Shown here in pieces: positions 17,390-26,693 of a DNA stretch of 64,000 nucleotides. The notes beneath the pieces are model-generated. The model had not been told where the DNA came from. It saw only the letters and a program-made list of their open reading frames with translations, and made no database searches. Each line of letters begins with the position of its first letter. Within the stretch, counting starts at the first letter, position 1. Made by a program: the position numbers and the translations under genes. The DNA is from Polaribacter sp. Z022 (GTDB lineage Bacteria > Bacteroidota > Bacteroidia > Flavobacteriales > Flavobacteriaceae), in contig NZ_JALCZO010000002.1 of the NCBI RefSeq assembly GCF_023555495.1, positions 248,001 to 312,000 of the forward strand, in the 5' to 3' direction.

Positions 17390-18150
17390 GACTTATTTAT
17401 TTTAGAAATTATTTTAATATTCTTTTCTACATCTTCTAAATTACCAATTCTTTTTTTGTTTTTATCAAAAACTATATTGTTTTTAACCGTATATTTTTTG
17501 TATATGACATAGGAATTACTAGTTTTACTACTTTTTTTTAAAAAAATTTCATTTAAATCTTTATTTCCTTTTAACTTATAATGCTCATTAACTTTATTTA
17601 TACCTTTTAGTGAGTTTTTAAATTTTTCACTATCAATAGAAGTTAAATAAAGAATTACATTTTCTCCTAAAAATAAATCAGGTTCATTAGACATTTTTAA
17701 ATATTTATCTCCAATTTTACCTGATCTTAACTTTAATTTAATTATTTTTCCTTTACTTAAATATGTCCCATAATATGGATTATCAATTCTTATTGATAAC
17801 TCTGTGTGAAAGTAGGAGTCTTTATCCCCAATATAATCTCTCTTAATAACAGTTCCTTTAATATGAGTATTAGAAAATAAAAGAGCACTTTTATAATTTT
17901 TTTTGGTAGATTTATCAACCTTGACTAAATCAACTCCTTTGCTTTTTAATTCATTATATTTATAAATATTAATATTATTATCAAAGAAATAGTTAGCTGA
18001 ATGTTTTAAATTCAAAGATTCCATTTTTTTAGAATAATCAATTTTATATTCTGACAATTGTTTTTTAGAAAGCTTTTCTTTGTTTTTTAATTGAGAAAAA
18101 ACTGAATTATAACTAAATATTAAACTTAAAATTATTATTATCTTTTTCAT
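17386..18150 (-). CDS. Exported protein of unknown function
   Basis: This 254-residue protein has a clear signal peptide (IIIILSLIFSYNSVFSQ) and a Lys-rich mature part with predicted beta segments (LLFSNTHIKGTVIKRDY, HTELSIRIDNPY, ENVILYLTSI). No known domain is visible. It overlaps the metalloprotease start and the T9SS-tailed upstream gene by 4 bases each, so the three are coupled. It may be a chaperone, inhibitor or pro-domain for the protease; nothing in the sequence proves this. Confidence 0.55.
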   Translation of the reverse strand: MKKIIIILSLIFSYNSVFSQLKNKEKLSKKQLSEYKIDYSKKMESLNLKHSANYFFDNNINIYKYNELKSKGVDLVKVDKSTKKNYKSALLFSNTHIKGTVIKRDYIGDKDSYFHTELSIRIDNPYYGTYLSKGKIIKLKLRSGKIGDKYLKMSNEPDLFLGENVILYLTSIDSEKFKNSLKGINKVNEHYKLKGNKDLNEIFLKKSSKTSNSYVIYKKYTVKNNIVFDKNKKRIGNLEDVEKNIKIISKINKS

Positions 18151-19028
18151 TTTGATAAAATTTTGTGGGTTAATACTTTTCCTTCCGAATTTTTAATCTT
18201 CAATATGAATAATCCTTTTGCAAGCTTCTCTTTTAAAATATCTTGTGAGTTAATAGTTACAGCACCTTGTTCTACTTCTTTAAAAGCAGAAACTATTTTT
18301 TTCCCATTTAAGTCATAAATAGTAAATAAAACATTTCCTTTTACAGAATTGATAAAAGATATTTTTGAGAATTCATTAAAAGGGTTAGGGTAAACCGAAA
18401 TTTGACCCTCAGTTAGTTTTAAAGGTTTTTTAAGTAAGTCTTTTAACTTACGAACTGCTTCTTTAGACTTTAGTCCTTTCTTTTTAGTTGAAGTCCCTTT
18501 AAAAGCATAAGGATTTAATAAATCTTCACCAGAAGCATCTTCGTATATTTCTAATTGAGAGTATTTAATACTAGGTTCTCTTGCTAAACCAACGTATTCA
18601 TTTAACGTAGTTAATGATTCACTGAGTTGAGGAGAAGAATCAGGCTTAACAGTATTAACGATATTCGTTATTTTAGAATATTGTAAATCTGAAATTTGAA
18701 AGTTAACAGGTAAAATAGATGGGTTATTTCTAACCTGTTCTAGTGTTATATTATTATCTTCCATATATTTTTTTTGTTGTAAAATAACATCTTCAAATTC
18801 TGTCATTACTGAATTATAGTCATTTACTACTGCTGTGTTGCTTGTCACATTTGTATAATAATTTTCTAATGAATGAATTTCATCATCGTGATAAACCACT
18901 CGTTCTTGAAATGATAAATCACTTACATCGCTTGTCTCGTATTCTTGATTAACAGCGATATATGTTGTAAAAGCTGTTGCAAGAAAAAAAACAGCAATAC
19001 CTAAAATAAGGTAGTACTTTTTTTTCAT
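18147..19028 (-). CDS. Secreted protein with T9SS C-terminal sorting domain
   Basis: The ATG at 19028 is preferred over one 84 bases upstream because it starts immediately before the signal segment KKKYYLILGIAVFFLATAF. The 293-residue product ends with a type A T9SS sorting domain: ISVYPNPFNEFSKISF, then LFTIYDLNGKKIVSAF and GLFILKIKNSEGKVLTHKIL. The middle region is helical and unfamiliar. It should be exported across the outer membrane by the gliding-associated secretion system. It heads the minus-strand run that leads to the metalloprotease and the peptide precursor. Confidence 0.75.
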   Translation of the reverse strand: MKKKYYLILGIAVFFLATAFTTYIAVNQEYETSDVSDLSFQERVVYHDDEIHSLENYYTNVTSNTAVVNDYNSVMTEFEDVILQQKKYMEDNNITLEQVRNNPSILPVNFQISDLQYSKITNIVNTVKPDSSPQLSESLTTLNEYVGLAREPSIKYSQLEIYEDASGEDLLNPYAFKGTSTKKKGLKSKEAVRKLKDLLKKPLKLTEGQISVYPNPFNEFSKISFINSVKGNVLFTIYDLNGKKIVSAFKEVEQGAVTINSQDILKEKLAKGLFILKIKNSEGKVLTHKILSK

Positions 19029-19185
19029 AATTTTTAGTTTTAATAATTTAAATATAAAGTATTCTAAATAGCAACTTTTCGAAGAAAAGTAAAGATCATA
19101 ACAAATTTGCATTGTAAATATATAAAAAAAATAGCATTTCCTTTTTTTTGCCTTAGAAAAAATCTAAATTTCGAAAAAATTAAAA

Positions 19186-21018
19186 ATGAAATCATTAATT
19201 ATATCATTATCAATTATTCTTTTTGGCTATAATTTTACTTTTTCAAATACTAAAGATTTTTATTTTAATGTTAAAAAAGAAGGGGTTTATAAAACTAAAA
19301 TTCCGTCTAATTTAATAGGTAACAATCTATATCTTTATTATCAAAATAAAAGTTCTCAAGTTTATATAAACAAGAATTATGTATATTTTTATTGCCCCTC
19401 TAGAGGAAACTACCAAATATCTAGAATCGAAACTAAAAAGATTAAGCCGATAGTTGTTTCTTCTTGGGAGATTATAAAGAAAAAAAAATATTATAAATAT
19501 GCTCTTTCTAATTCATTAAATGAAAAACATTGGTTTACAGATATTATTTCAGATGGAAAATCATTTAAAACTAACTTTACGGTTATAAAAAAAACAAATG
19601 GTTATTCTAAAGAAATACAATTAAACCTGTATAATTTTAAAAGTTCAAATGCCCCCATTATACTTAAAATAAACAACATGGAGAAGCATTACGTTTTAGA
19701 AGGTCACGGAGATCAGTTTTTAAATATCCCCATCAATAATATTAAAAGTGAGAAGATTGCTTTAGAATTGATTTCGTTATTTAATGATGTAGGTGTTGAG
19801 TCAATAAAAATAAATTCTTTTGCTGATATTGAAATAGTATTAAAATATAAATTCGAAAAAAACACTTTTTCTTCTCCTAAAACTTTAAAGGAGATTAATG
19901 AACATTATTTTTATTTTACTTTAAAAAAGAATAAACTAGAAAGAGTATTTAAAAATAAAAGAGTTTCAAATCTAATCATTCAAAAGAAAACTGAAATTGA
20001 AGAAGTTAAACTTATAAATGTTATCCATCCTAGTTATAAAAAAGTAGATTTTTTAATTTTATATAATAAGGAGTTTGAAAATAATCTTAAAGCGTTAAAA
20101 GAGCTATTAAATATAATAAATCCAAACTTATCATATAATTATATTAATGTTCAAGATGTCTATAATAAGTATTCTTATTCAACAGCTGACCCTAAAGCTT
20201 TAAAGAAATATTTACATTATATAAAACCTAAACATGTTTTATTGGTTGGAGATTCAAATATTAAAGAAAATAAAGAGGATTTAATACCTACATTTTTTTA
20301 TACTCAATTTAAAGGAAATACTAGAATAGAGACAGATTATATTTATACTTATAAAAATGACCCTGCATCTCCTCTTTTTTCTATTTCTAGATTACCTTTC
20401 AAAACAACATTGGAATTAGATTGTTATATTAAAAAAACAACTTCTTTTTTGAATTTAAACAATAAAAACAATTATGTAATTTATGACGATATTTCTGTTT
20501 TAAACGATATAGAAAAGAAAAAGAAAGTTTCTTATACATCATTTAAAAGACAAAATGCATTAAAAAAGCTTTTGGGCTTTAATTTTATTCCTAATTATTT
20601 AAATGATAATATTAAAAATATGAAAACTTTCCAATTTACAGGGCATGCGTCTTTTTCTGGTTGGAGCGATAATAAGAAAGTTGAATTTTCTGATATGAAA
20701 AATTTAAATAAGAATAACTTATTTATACTTATTGATTTATCTTGTTGGACAGGAACATTTGCTTATCATAAAAGAAATTCGTTTTCAGAAAATTTATTAG
20801 CCCTTAGAGATAAAGGGTCTGTAACTTCCCTATCCGTCTCTGGTTATTCGCAAATTAGTAACTATAAACACATTACTAATTATCTTCTTAAGAATAGAAA
20901 TAAGTCTTTAGGGTCTGTTATTACTAAAATGAAAAAAGAACTTTTTAAAAAGAACGAGTTAACATTAGATGATATACATGCTTATAATTTATTTGGTATT
21001 TCAACTTTAAAATATTAG
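19186..21018 (+). CDS. Gingipain-type cysteine protease (peptidase C25)
   Basis: This 610-residue protein has a signal peptide (ISLSIILFGYNFTFS) and an N-terminal beta-rich part. The C25 catalytic domain shows VLLVGDSN, then GHASFSGW with His487 and IDLSCWTG with Cys520. The 33-residue His-Cys spacing equals that of RgpB gingipain. It has no visible T9SS sorting domain at the C-terminus, unlike most C25 enzymes, so it may stay in the periplasm or outer membrane like PorU. It is transcribed divergently from the T9SS-tailed protein/metalloprotease run, and the DNA is very A/T-rich. Confidence 0.8.
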   Translation: MKSLIISLSIILFGYNFTFSNTKDFYFNVKKEGVYKTKIPSNLIGNNLYLYYQNKSSQVYINKNYVYFYCPSRGNYQISRIETKKIKPIVVSSWEIIKKKKYYKYALSNSLNEKHWFTDIISDGKSFKTNFTVIKKTNGYSKEIQLNLYNFKSSNAPIILKINNMEKHYVLEGHGDQFLNIPINNIKSEKIALELISLFNDVGVESIKINSFADIEIVLKYKFEKNTFSSPKTLKEINEHYFYFTLKKNKLERVFKNKRVSNLIIQKKTEIEEVKLINVIHPSYKKVDFLILYNKEFENNLKALKELLNIINPNLSYNYINVQDVYNKYSYSTADPKALKKYLHYIKPKHVLLVGDSNIKENKEDLIPTFFYTQFKGNTRIETDYIYTYKNDPASPLFSISRLPFKTTLELDCYIKKTTSFLNLNNKNNYVIYDDISVLNDIEKKKKVSYTSFKRQNALKKLLGFNFIPNYLNDNIKNMKTFQFTGHASFSGWSDNKKVEFSDMKNLNKNNLFILIDLSCWTGTFAYHKRNSFSENLLALRDKGSVTSLSVSGYSQISNYKHITNYLLKNRNKSLGSVITKMKKELFKKNELTLDDIHAYNLFGISTLKY

Positions 21019-22119
21019 CTACCATTTTTCGTTTCTAAAATTGTTTTTTATTGCATATTTTAAGGTTTCTTCTAAATAATCTTCTAAATTATATTGAGGT
21101 ATTGGTAGTATGCTCTCTAGGTATTTAGTATCAAATTCATAAGGTTTAGATAAAGTATATGGAGATAAGTGATCTCCAATTGAAGAATAATAAAAATTTT
21201 CAAATTTATTCTTATCTTTAATATGATGTGTTAAGATATTGTCTAAAAAAGAAAATTGTTTAAATCCAGCAGTTTCTATTATTCTTGTTAAACCTGTAAC
21301 TAAATTAGTACATTTATTATGTGTTATATTTAGTTGTTGAATATCTTTAAGAAAAACTTTTGCTATTACTTTTGCAACATAATCTACAGGGATAATATTT
21401 AGACCTGCTTTAAAATTAACAGAAATCCTTATCGTATTATTTTCTAATAGGGGGTTTTTATTAAAGAATTTTCCTACTAAATAATAAACCATATATTTTG
21501 AAATATAACTTAAAGGTTTGTTTATGATATTACCTCCAATAACACTAGGTCTTAATATTTGAACTTGAACACTATTTTTTTCTCCTTCTTTTAAAAGATA
21601 TTTTTCGGTTTTATGTTTTGATTCCTCATAAGAATTTCTATAGTTAGGAGATAAATTATTGTGGTAATTGTTTTCAATTAATCCTCCAATGTCCCCAATA
21701 GCAAATGCTGTACTTATGTAAGTAAACTTGTTAATGTAAAAATGAAAAGTTTCAAAAATTTTCTTTGCAAATGAAAAGTTTTCTTCAAAAATTAATTCCT
21801 TTTGTGAAATGTCCGTTGATAAATTAACATATCCTGCCGAATGAATAAAGTAGTTATTATCTTTTTCTAATAAATATTTTGAAGGGTTAAAAAACTCTTC
21901 CGAATTAAGGACTTGAATTTTTTTATTTAAATTAGAAAGTATTGCTGATTGACTATTAAAAATAGCACTTTTTAGGATTTTCTGAAACCTTTGTTCTGCT
22001 GATAAATTTTTCTTGTCTCTAATCAATAAGATAACTTTTTCTATTGTCTCTTTTTTTAAAAATTCTAATAAAACTTGTGAGCCTAGAGTACCTGTTACAC
22101 CCGTTAAAATTATATTCAT
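21019..22119 (-). CDS. Extended SDR reductase, NAD_binding_4 (acyl-CoA/thioester reductase-like)
   Basis: This 366-residue protein begins with the Rossmann motif GVTGTLGSQVLLEFL. It has the NAD_binding_4 features FIHSAGYVNL, TYISTAFAIG, the catalytic YEESKHKTE (YxxxK) and VQILRPSVIGG. Members reduce acyl thioesters to aldehydes or alcohols, or act as stand-alone epimerase-like enzymes. The carrier domain that usually precedes it in peptide synthetases is absent. It abuts the stop codon of the C25 protease gene (convergent). Its relation to the peptide locus is unclear. Confidence 0.75.
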   Translation of the reverse strand: MNIILTGVTGTLGSQVLLEFLKKETIEKVILLIRDKKNLSAEQRFQKILKSAIFNSQSAILSNLNKKIQVLNSEEFFNPSKYLLEKDNNYFIHSAGYVNLSTDISQKELIFEENFSFAKKIFETFHFYINKFTYISTAFAIGDIGGLIENNYHNNLSPNYRNSYEESKHKTEKYLLKEGEKNSVQVQILRPSVIGGNIINKPLSYISKYMVYYLVGKFFNKNPLLENNTIRISVNFKAGLNIIPVDYVAKVIAKVFLKDIQQLNITHNKCTNLVTGLTRIIETAGFKQFSFLDNILTHHIKDKNKFENFYYSSIGDHLSPYTLSKPYEFDTKYLESILPIPQYNLEDYLEETLKYAIKNNFRNEKW

Positions 22120-22213
22120 AGATTGTTTTTGTTAAATGTAACAAAAATGTGCGGAAATAGAATTTTGAAAAACACTTTATTTTTTAAACACAATAAAAAA
22201 TTTTATACTTAAT

Positions 22214-22690
22214 TAACGTGAGTTCGACGTAATAAATTTAGTTTTTATAATAGAAAAAAGCAGAAAATTTAGTGTATTAAAGTCCTAAATTCCAATAAAC
22301 TAAAATTATTCTGCTTATGATTTCTAATGATAAAATTATTGAAATCTAGACGATTTTATGAAAGAATTTTATGCTATTTTAACAAAACATAGTATTTCAG
22401 ACACTTCTCAACCTAAAAAAAGAAAAAGAAAATCAAAAATGAGTAAAAGTGAAGTAATAACCATTATGGTTATTTTTCACTTATAATCCTATCGAAACTT
22501 AAAGCACTTTTACCTTTACCATGTTTGTAAATATATGAACGATTGCTTTCCAGATTTGGTCTCTTATAATCGATTTTTAGAACTCCAAAAGAAAGTGATC
22601 CAGCCTTTAGCTGTCTACTTAAAACCTTATGGATTAGGCAAATGTTCAGGTATTTCTTTTATAGATTCTACAGCTGTTAACCAATAGTAT
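22214..22690 (+). mobile_element. Remnant of an IS982-family insertion sequence
   Basis: The left end holds ACGTGAGTTCGACGT, like the terminal repeats I associate with this family in Bacteroidota. A decayed transposase follows. A 5' imperfect inverted repeat (AGCAGAA ... TTCTGCT) lies ahead of the start codon. The right half of the element, with its terminal repeat, is missing, so it is immobile. It lies between the reductase and the NACHT gene and shows past recombination in this region. Confidence 0.65.
22317..22687 (+). pseudogene. Decayed IS982-type transposase
   Basis: The frame from ATG 22317 stops after ten codons. After a frame change, the sequence reads DDFMKEFYAILTKHS, SKSEVITIMVIFHL, (stop) SYRNLKHFYLY, CFPDLVSYNRFLELQK and GLGKCSGISFIDST. 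This is the typical N-terminal half of IS982-family transposases, including the first catalytic Asp in FIDST. There is at least one frameshift and one internal stop, and the C-terminal half with the remaining catalytic residues is gone. Confidence 0.75.
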
Positions 22691-22721
22691 TTATATTAAT
22701 TTTTTAAAACAAAAATGTCTG

Positions 22722-25700
22722 TTAAGGTAATAATACCGTTTCAAAATAATGAGCATCAAAAACATTTTTATTAATAAGTCTTTGGTCTATTAAATTTATC
22801 AACTCTTGATAAAAAACATCTCCTAAAACTGGCTTAAACTTTTCTATTTCTTGAATTTCAATACCATAATTTTTGTTTTCAGTAAACTCAATTAAGCTGT
22901 CCATTAACATTATTTTTGCCCCTGTTTCTTTGCTTAATTTAGTGTTTATATCTAATTTTATTAAGAAATTTTTATACTTAGGATTGTAAAAGTCAAAGAG
23001 GATATAGGCTAATAAATAATCAACAGGGGTTAAATCAATAACTTTATAATCACAAAAATTTAAAATATTTTTATTTCCTAAAAGCTTTTCAACTAATTTT
23101 AATGCTTTATGTTTTACTTCAACATCCTCAAAGTGCTTTAAACATTTTAAAATATTACAAATAAAAACTAAAATTTCTCCCCCTTCATCTGAAAGTGTCA
23201 TTTTAGAAAAATTAGTTTTATTTTCAAATAAATTAATAAAAATATTCACTAATTGAATATGATTCGATTTAAATAAAAACAATTCTTCGTTAGCTACAAA
23301 TGGAAGAACGGTATGAATTTTCCAACCTTTATTTTCATAAAATAATTTGAATAATTCCCAATACTTATCTTCATAAAAAATAAAATTAGTTGCTACCGTT
23401 TGTAGTATAATTCCATCTTCAAATTGATATAAAGAAGAAAGATTATTTAGTTCAATTTGTTCCAAAATGAACTTTTTATCATAATTCTTTTCAAATATTT
23501 CTGTAATCTCAACTAAAGTAGAGACAACTTCATCGTAGTTTTCATCTTTTATATTTTTATTCTCTAATGAAATTATATTCTTTTCTACTAATAATTTGAA
23601 TACATGAAAAAGGGAATCTCTATAATTAAAGAAATAAAGTCTTGCATTTGGAGAAGATTTTAATACAACTATCAATTCGTTTATTAAAGCTAAATCTAAA
23701 GTTTTATTTACTTCATTAAAAATAGCTAAAAGATACTTATTGAAAATAGTTTGATTAGGTATTCTATTAAAAATTATGGCATCAAACCTCTTAACTAAAC
23801 AAAAAAGTAAATCGTAAAGCTTTGAACTATTTATAATGGTAAGGTTTTCTATTAATATATCTATTAAATGCTCTAAATAAAAATGATTTATACATTCATA
23901 ATGTTCAGAACTTATGACATCATTAACAAGAAATTTTAAATACAGGTTAATTTTCTCTAAATCTCTATTTGAAAAAAGTAATATATCATTTATTAGAATA
24001 AAAAGATTTTCAGCTAATTTTAGTGTTAAACTAAAATAGAAACCTTGTATTTCCTCATTTTCGACTATATTGTTGTTCTCTTTAAATCTTACTATTTCAT
24101 TATATTGTTCTTCAATTTGAATTAAACTAGGTACAGGAATTATTTTTACAAGCACATTTTTTAATATAGATACAGAAGTCACCTCTTCTTTATATAAAGT
24201 AGTAATCTCATCTTTATGGTGTTGTAATTTTCTTGATGAGAAAAACTCTAAATCATTAAAAAATGATAACAAATTACTTCTAACCCAAGCCTCATTGTCA
24301 TTTAGAACCTCAAAATCATTAATCAACGCTTGGTCATTCGTGTTTTCAATATTTTCATATTTTAAAGATGACGCCTCATTACTTAATAAATTTATTTTGT
24401 TTTTAAAACTAATTAAAACAGGAATGAATGATTTTAAAATTGAACCTTCATCATAATTTCTTCCTATTTTTATAAGATCTGACAAATAATATAAATTTTG
24501 TTCAATATCAATTTTTTCTTCAGGCTTGCATAAAGTTTTTGCTAATTCAATGTTTAATTGACCAATGTATTTAGCTTGAATTTGATAAGATGATTTATAA
24601 ATGATTTTATTAATAGATTCATAGATTATGGTATTCCAAAAATTATCAAAATAGGCTCTTTTATAGAAGTCTATCATTAATTTTAAGTCTTTTTCTTCAA
24701 TAATTTTTGCTACGGTGTCATTATTACATTCTGCCAAAAGCATATAATAGGCATACCCATAATATTGATGATGCTGTTTAGAATAAAATTGATATAAAAA
24801 CTTTAAGACATTTATTAATAAATCTGAATGTTTGTTTTGCTTTTGAAAATTTGAATTATTATCAGATAGCATTCCAACTAACATAATACATAAGTTCCAG
24901 AAAAATGAATCGGTAACTAGATAAACGATTGCTTCGACATTTAATTTTTGTTCTTTTAAATAACGAGCAGCCAAAAATTCTTGAAACGTGATTGTATGAA
25001 AACTAAACAGCCATGAAAATGGATCATCAAAACTTCTCTTTTGACTTCCTAAACCTATTGACGATAAAATTTCAACTGTGCTAGAATGTTTGTCATCTAA
25101 CCTGCCAGAATAAACAAATTGTTTATTTATTTGCATTTGGTAAGAAAATTTCTCAATTAATTTACTTGATTTTTGAAATAATTTAGGTTTAATACTTCCT
25201 TTTTTAAAGGAATAATCTAAAATCCAACTGTAAACTTTTTCTTGTAAATCATATATCGATTTAATTGAAGATAAATCTTTTTCAATCGACTTACTAACTA
25301 CATATATTAATGCAATATAGGACAGCATTAAAGGGTTGCTGGAATAATCCTTTAAAACTCTGTTCTTATCAATTAATCTAAGTAGTTTTTCCTTTTTTTG
25401 TTGATTGTTAAGAACAGCATCTAAATATTGTTCAGTACAGATATCATTAAAACCGTCTATTTGCAATGAAACATCGTAATTTAATTCGTGATTAATTAAT
25501 CCATAAGGACGTGACAAAACGATATAATTATAGTTTTTTATTTGTGATGAGAGTTTTATTCGGTTTTCAAATGATAATTCATCAAAACCATCTAGCATTA
25601 GTTGAAAATCACTTAAATTTTGCAACGAGGTCAATTCACTTTCTAAAGCAGAAAAATATTGATGATTGATGTAACTTAAAATAAAATCTTCATTATTAAA

Positions 25701-26486
25701 ATTGACATCTCTTAATTGAATATAAATTAGAAGCTTTGCTTTTTTAATACTAATAGCATCTTTTGCCCATTTGTAGCACAACCATTTGGCGTAGGTAGAT
25801 TTTCCTACTCCTGGGTTTCCACTAACAATTATTTTATTATTGGCAAGAATACTATCAGAAATATAATCTTTTGATAAATTCCTACTGTTGGCTTTACTTT
25901 TGTTAACCTTAGAATACGCACACTCTTTTTCAAGTTTTAATAGACTATCTCGGTTATCGATATCTTCATAGGAGGTGTAAGAAAGTTGGATGTAATAATC
26001 GTCCATTGATAAAACACCTAATTTATTATCAATATTGCCATTTACTTTGATGCTGTTGAAATTAGTATCATTTAAATAGAATTCTCTCAAATGCTTAATT
26101 AAATCTATACTTGAAGTTGTGGTTTCAAATTTTTGTTGAATAAATTCAATTGAATTTTTAGCCTTAGAAATATCAAACTCTAATAATAATTTTGTTAAAG
26201 GAAATATCCCATGTCTATTTGGACTTGTTCCTTCTTTTAAAAAATTGACTATTGGTCTAAAATCAGCTGGCTTGCAATTCGTTTTAATTTCATTTATAGT
26301 TTTTAAGCTAGGGAAATAATTAATGATAAGAGGTTGTTCCTTTTCCTTAAGGTCTTGATTGTTTAAAAAATCTAAAAGGCAATTCATAATCTGCGCCCTT
26401 TGTAAATCTTTAAAATAAACTAAAGCTCCTTCTTCCTTGGCTTTCTTAAAAGTGATAATAATAGGATTCTCCTTCATATAACTCAA
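22722..26486 (-). CDS. NACHT-domain STAND NTPase, probable phage-defence protein
   Basis: This 1254-residue protein has an unassigned N-terminal region (1-210), then a NACHT NTPase with P-loop GNPGVGKST (223-231), IYIQLRDVNF, Walker B LMLDGFDEL (297-305) and the sensor YNYIVLSRP. About 900 residues of helical C-terminal sequence look like a sensor of degenerate helical repeats. Bacterial NACHT proteins of this shape guard against phages by sensing a viral feature and triggering an effector. The N-terminal effector type here is not one I recognise. No partner gene is adjacent. Its defence role is inferred from architecture and its setting in an accessory region. Confidence 0.8.
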   Translation of the reverse strand: MSYMKENPIIITFKKAKEEGALVYFKDLQRAQIMNCLLDFLNNQDLKEKEQPLIINYFPSLKTINEIKTNCKPADFRPIVNFLKEGTSPNRHGIFPLTKLLLEFDISKAKNSIEFIQQKFETTTSSIDLIKHLREFYLNDTNFNSIKVNGNIDNKLGVLSMDDYYIQLSYTSYEDIDNRDSLLKLEKECAYSKVNKSKANSRNLSKDYISDSILANNKIIVSGNPGVGKSTYAKWLCYKWAKDAISIKKAKLLIYIQLRDVNFNNEDFILSYINHQYFSALESELTSLQNLSDFQLMLDGFDELSFENRIKLSSQIKNYNYIVLSRPYGLINHELNYDVSLQIDGFNDICTEQYLDAVLNNQQKKEKLLRLIDKNRVLKDYSSNPLMLSYIALIYVVSKSIEKDLSSIKSIYDLQEKVYSWILDYSFKKGSIKPKLFQKSSKLIEKFSYQMQINKQFVYSGRLDDKHSSTVEILSSIGLGSQKRSFDDPFSWLFSFHTITFQEFLAARYLKEQKLNVEAIVYLVTDSFFWNLCIMLVGMLSDNNSNFQKQNKHSDLLINVLKFLYQFYSKQHHQYYGYAYYMLLAECNNDTVAKIIEEKDLKLMIDFYKRAYFDNFWNTIIYESINKIIYKSSYQIQAKYIGQLNIELAKTLCKPEEKIDIEQNLYYLSDLIKIGRNYDEGSILKSFIPVLISFKNKINLLSNEASSLKYENIENTNDQALINDFEVLNDNEAWVRSNLLSFFNDLEFFSSRKLQHHKDEITTLYKEEVTSVSILKNVLVKIIPVPSLIQIEEQYNEIVRFKENNNIVENEEIQGFYFSLTLKLAENLFILINDILLFSNRDLEKINLYLKFLVNDVISSEHYECINHFYLEHLIDILIENLTIINSSKLYDLLFCLVKRFDAIIFNRIPNQTIFNKYLLAIFNEVNKTLDLALINELIVVLKSSPNARLYFFNYRDSLFHVFKLLVEKNIISLENKNIKDENYDEVVSTLVEITEIFEKNYDKKFILEQIELNNLSSLYQFEDGIILQTVATNFIFYEDKYWELFKLFYENKGWKIHTVLPFVANEELFLFKSNHIQLVNIFINLFENKTNFSKMTLSDEGGEILVFICNILKCLKHFEDVEVKHKALKLVEKLLGNKNILNFCDYKVIDLTPVDYLLAYILFDFYNPKYKNFLIKLDINTKLSKETGAKIMLMDSLIEFTENKNYGIEIQEIEKFKPVLGDVFYQELINLIDQRLINKNVFDAHYFETVLLP

Positions 26487-26503
26487 TATTTTCTTTGTGA
26501 CTT

Positions 26504-26548
26504 AGACCTTAGAAAGACAGAATGGGAATCTTTAGGTCTTTTTAGGTC
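26504..26548. promoter_or_regulatory. Inverted and direct AGGTC repeats upstream of the NACHT gene
   Basis: Starting 18 bases upstream of the NACHT start codon, GACCT (26505-26509) is followed by AGGTC at 26534-26538 and again at 26544-26548. The two plus-strand copies are 10 bases apart, one helical turn. The outer arms AGACCT and AGGTCT, with AAAGA and TCTTT inside them, can also form a hairpin. This could be an operator for a regulator or a structured leader of the NACHT mRNA. Confidence 0.4.
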
Positions 26549-26638
26549 GTAATATTTAAAAAACTACAATCTCCCCTGATATTTGACTTGTGTTACAAAA
26601 AGTAACATCCTCTGTACAAGGAAATCGTCTACACAAAC

Positions 26639-26677
26639 CTTAGTCTTCTGGCGATTGTAAGACTAAGCTCGATCGAG
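26639..26677 (+). promoter_or_regulatory. Structured leader ahead of the 56-residue secreted peptide
   Basis: A 9-bp stem CTTAGTCTT / AAGACTAAG with an 11-base loop is followed directly by the perfect 10-bp palindrome CTCGATCGAG. Both lie within 55 bases upstream of the ATG at 26694. The stretch is clearly richer in G and C than the surrounding DNA, which suggests it is conserved as RNA structure or as a protein-binding site. Confidence 0.45.
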
Positions 26678-26693
26678 GCAAGAACGTTTAAAC

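Noticed and set aside
8499-19028. Classic lasso-peptide cluster
   Set aside because: The RRE, kinase and nucleotidyltransferase fit, but no asparagine-synthetase-like cyclase or transglutaminase-like protease is present, and the candidate core has no Asp or Glu at ring positions 7-9.
21019-22119. SDR gene as the third capnine enzyme (CapC)
   Set aside because: It is an extended NAD_binding_4 type reductase of 366 residues located in the island, unlike the short classical SDR expected for the 3-oxo reduction, and it is far from the capnine pair.
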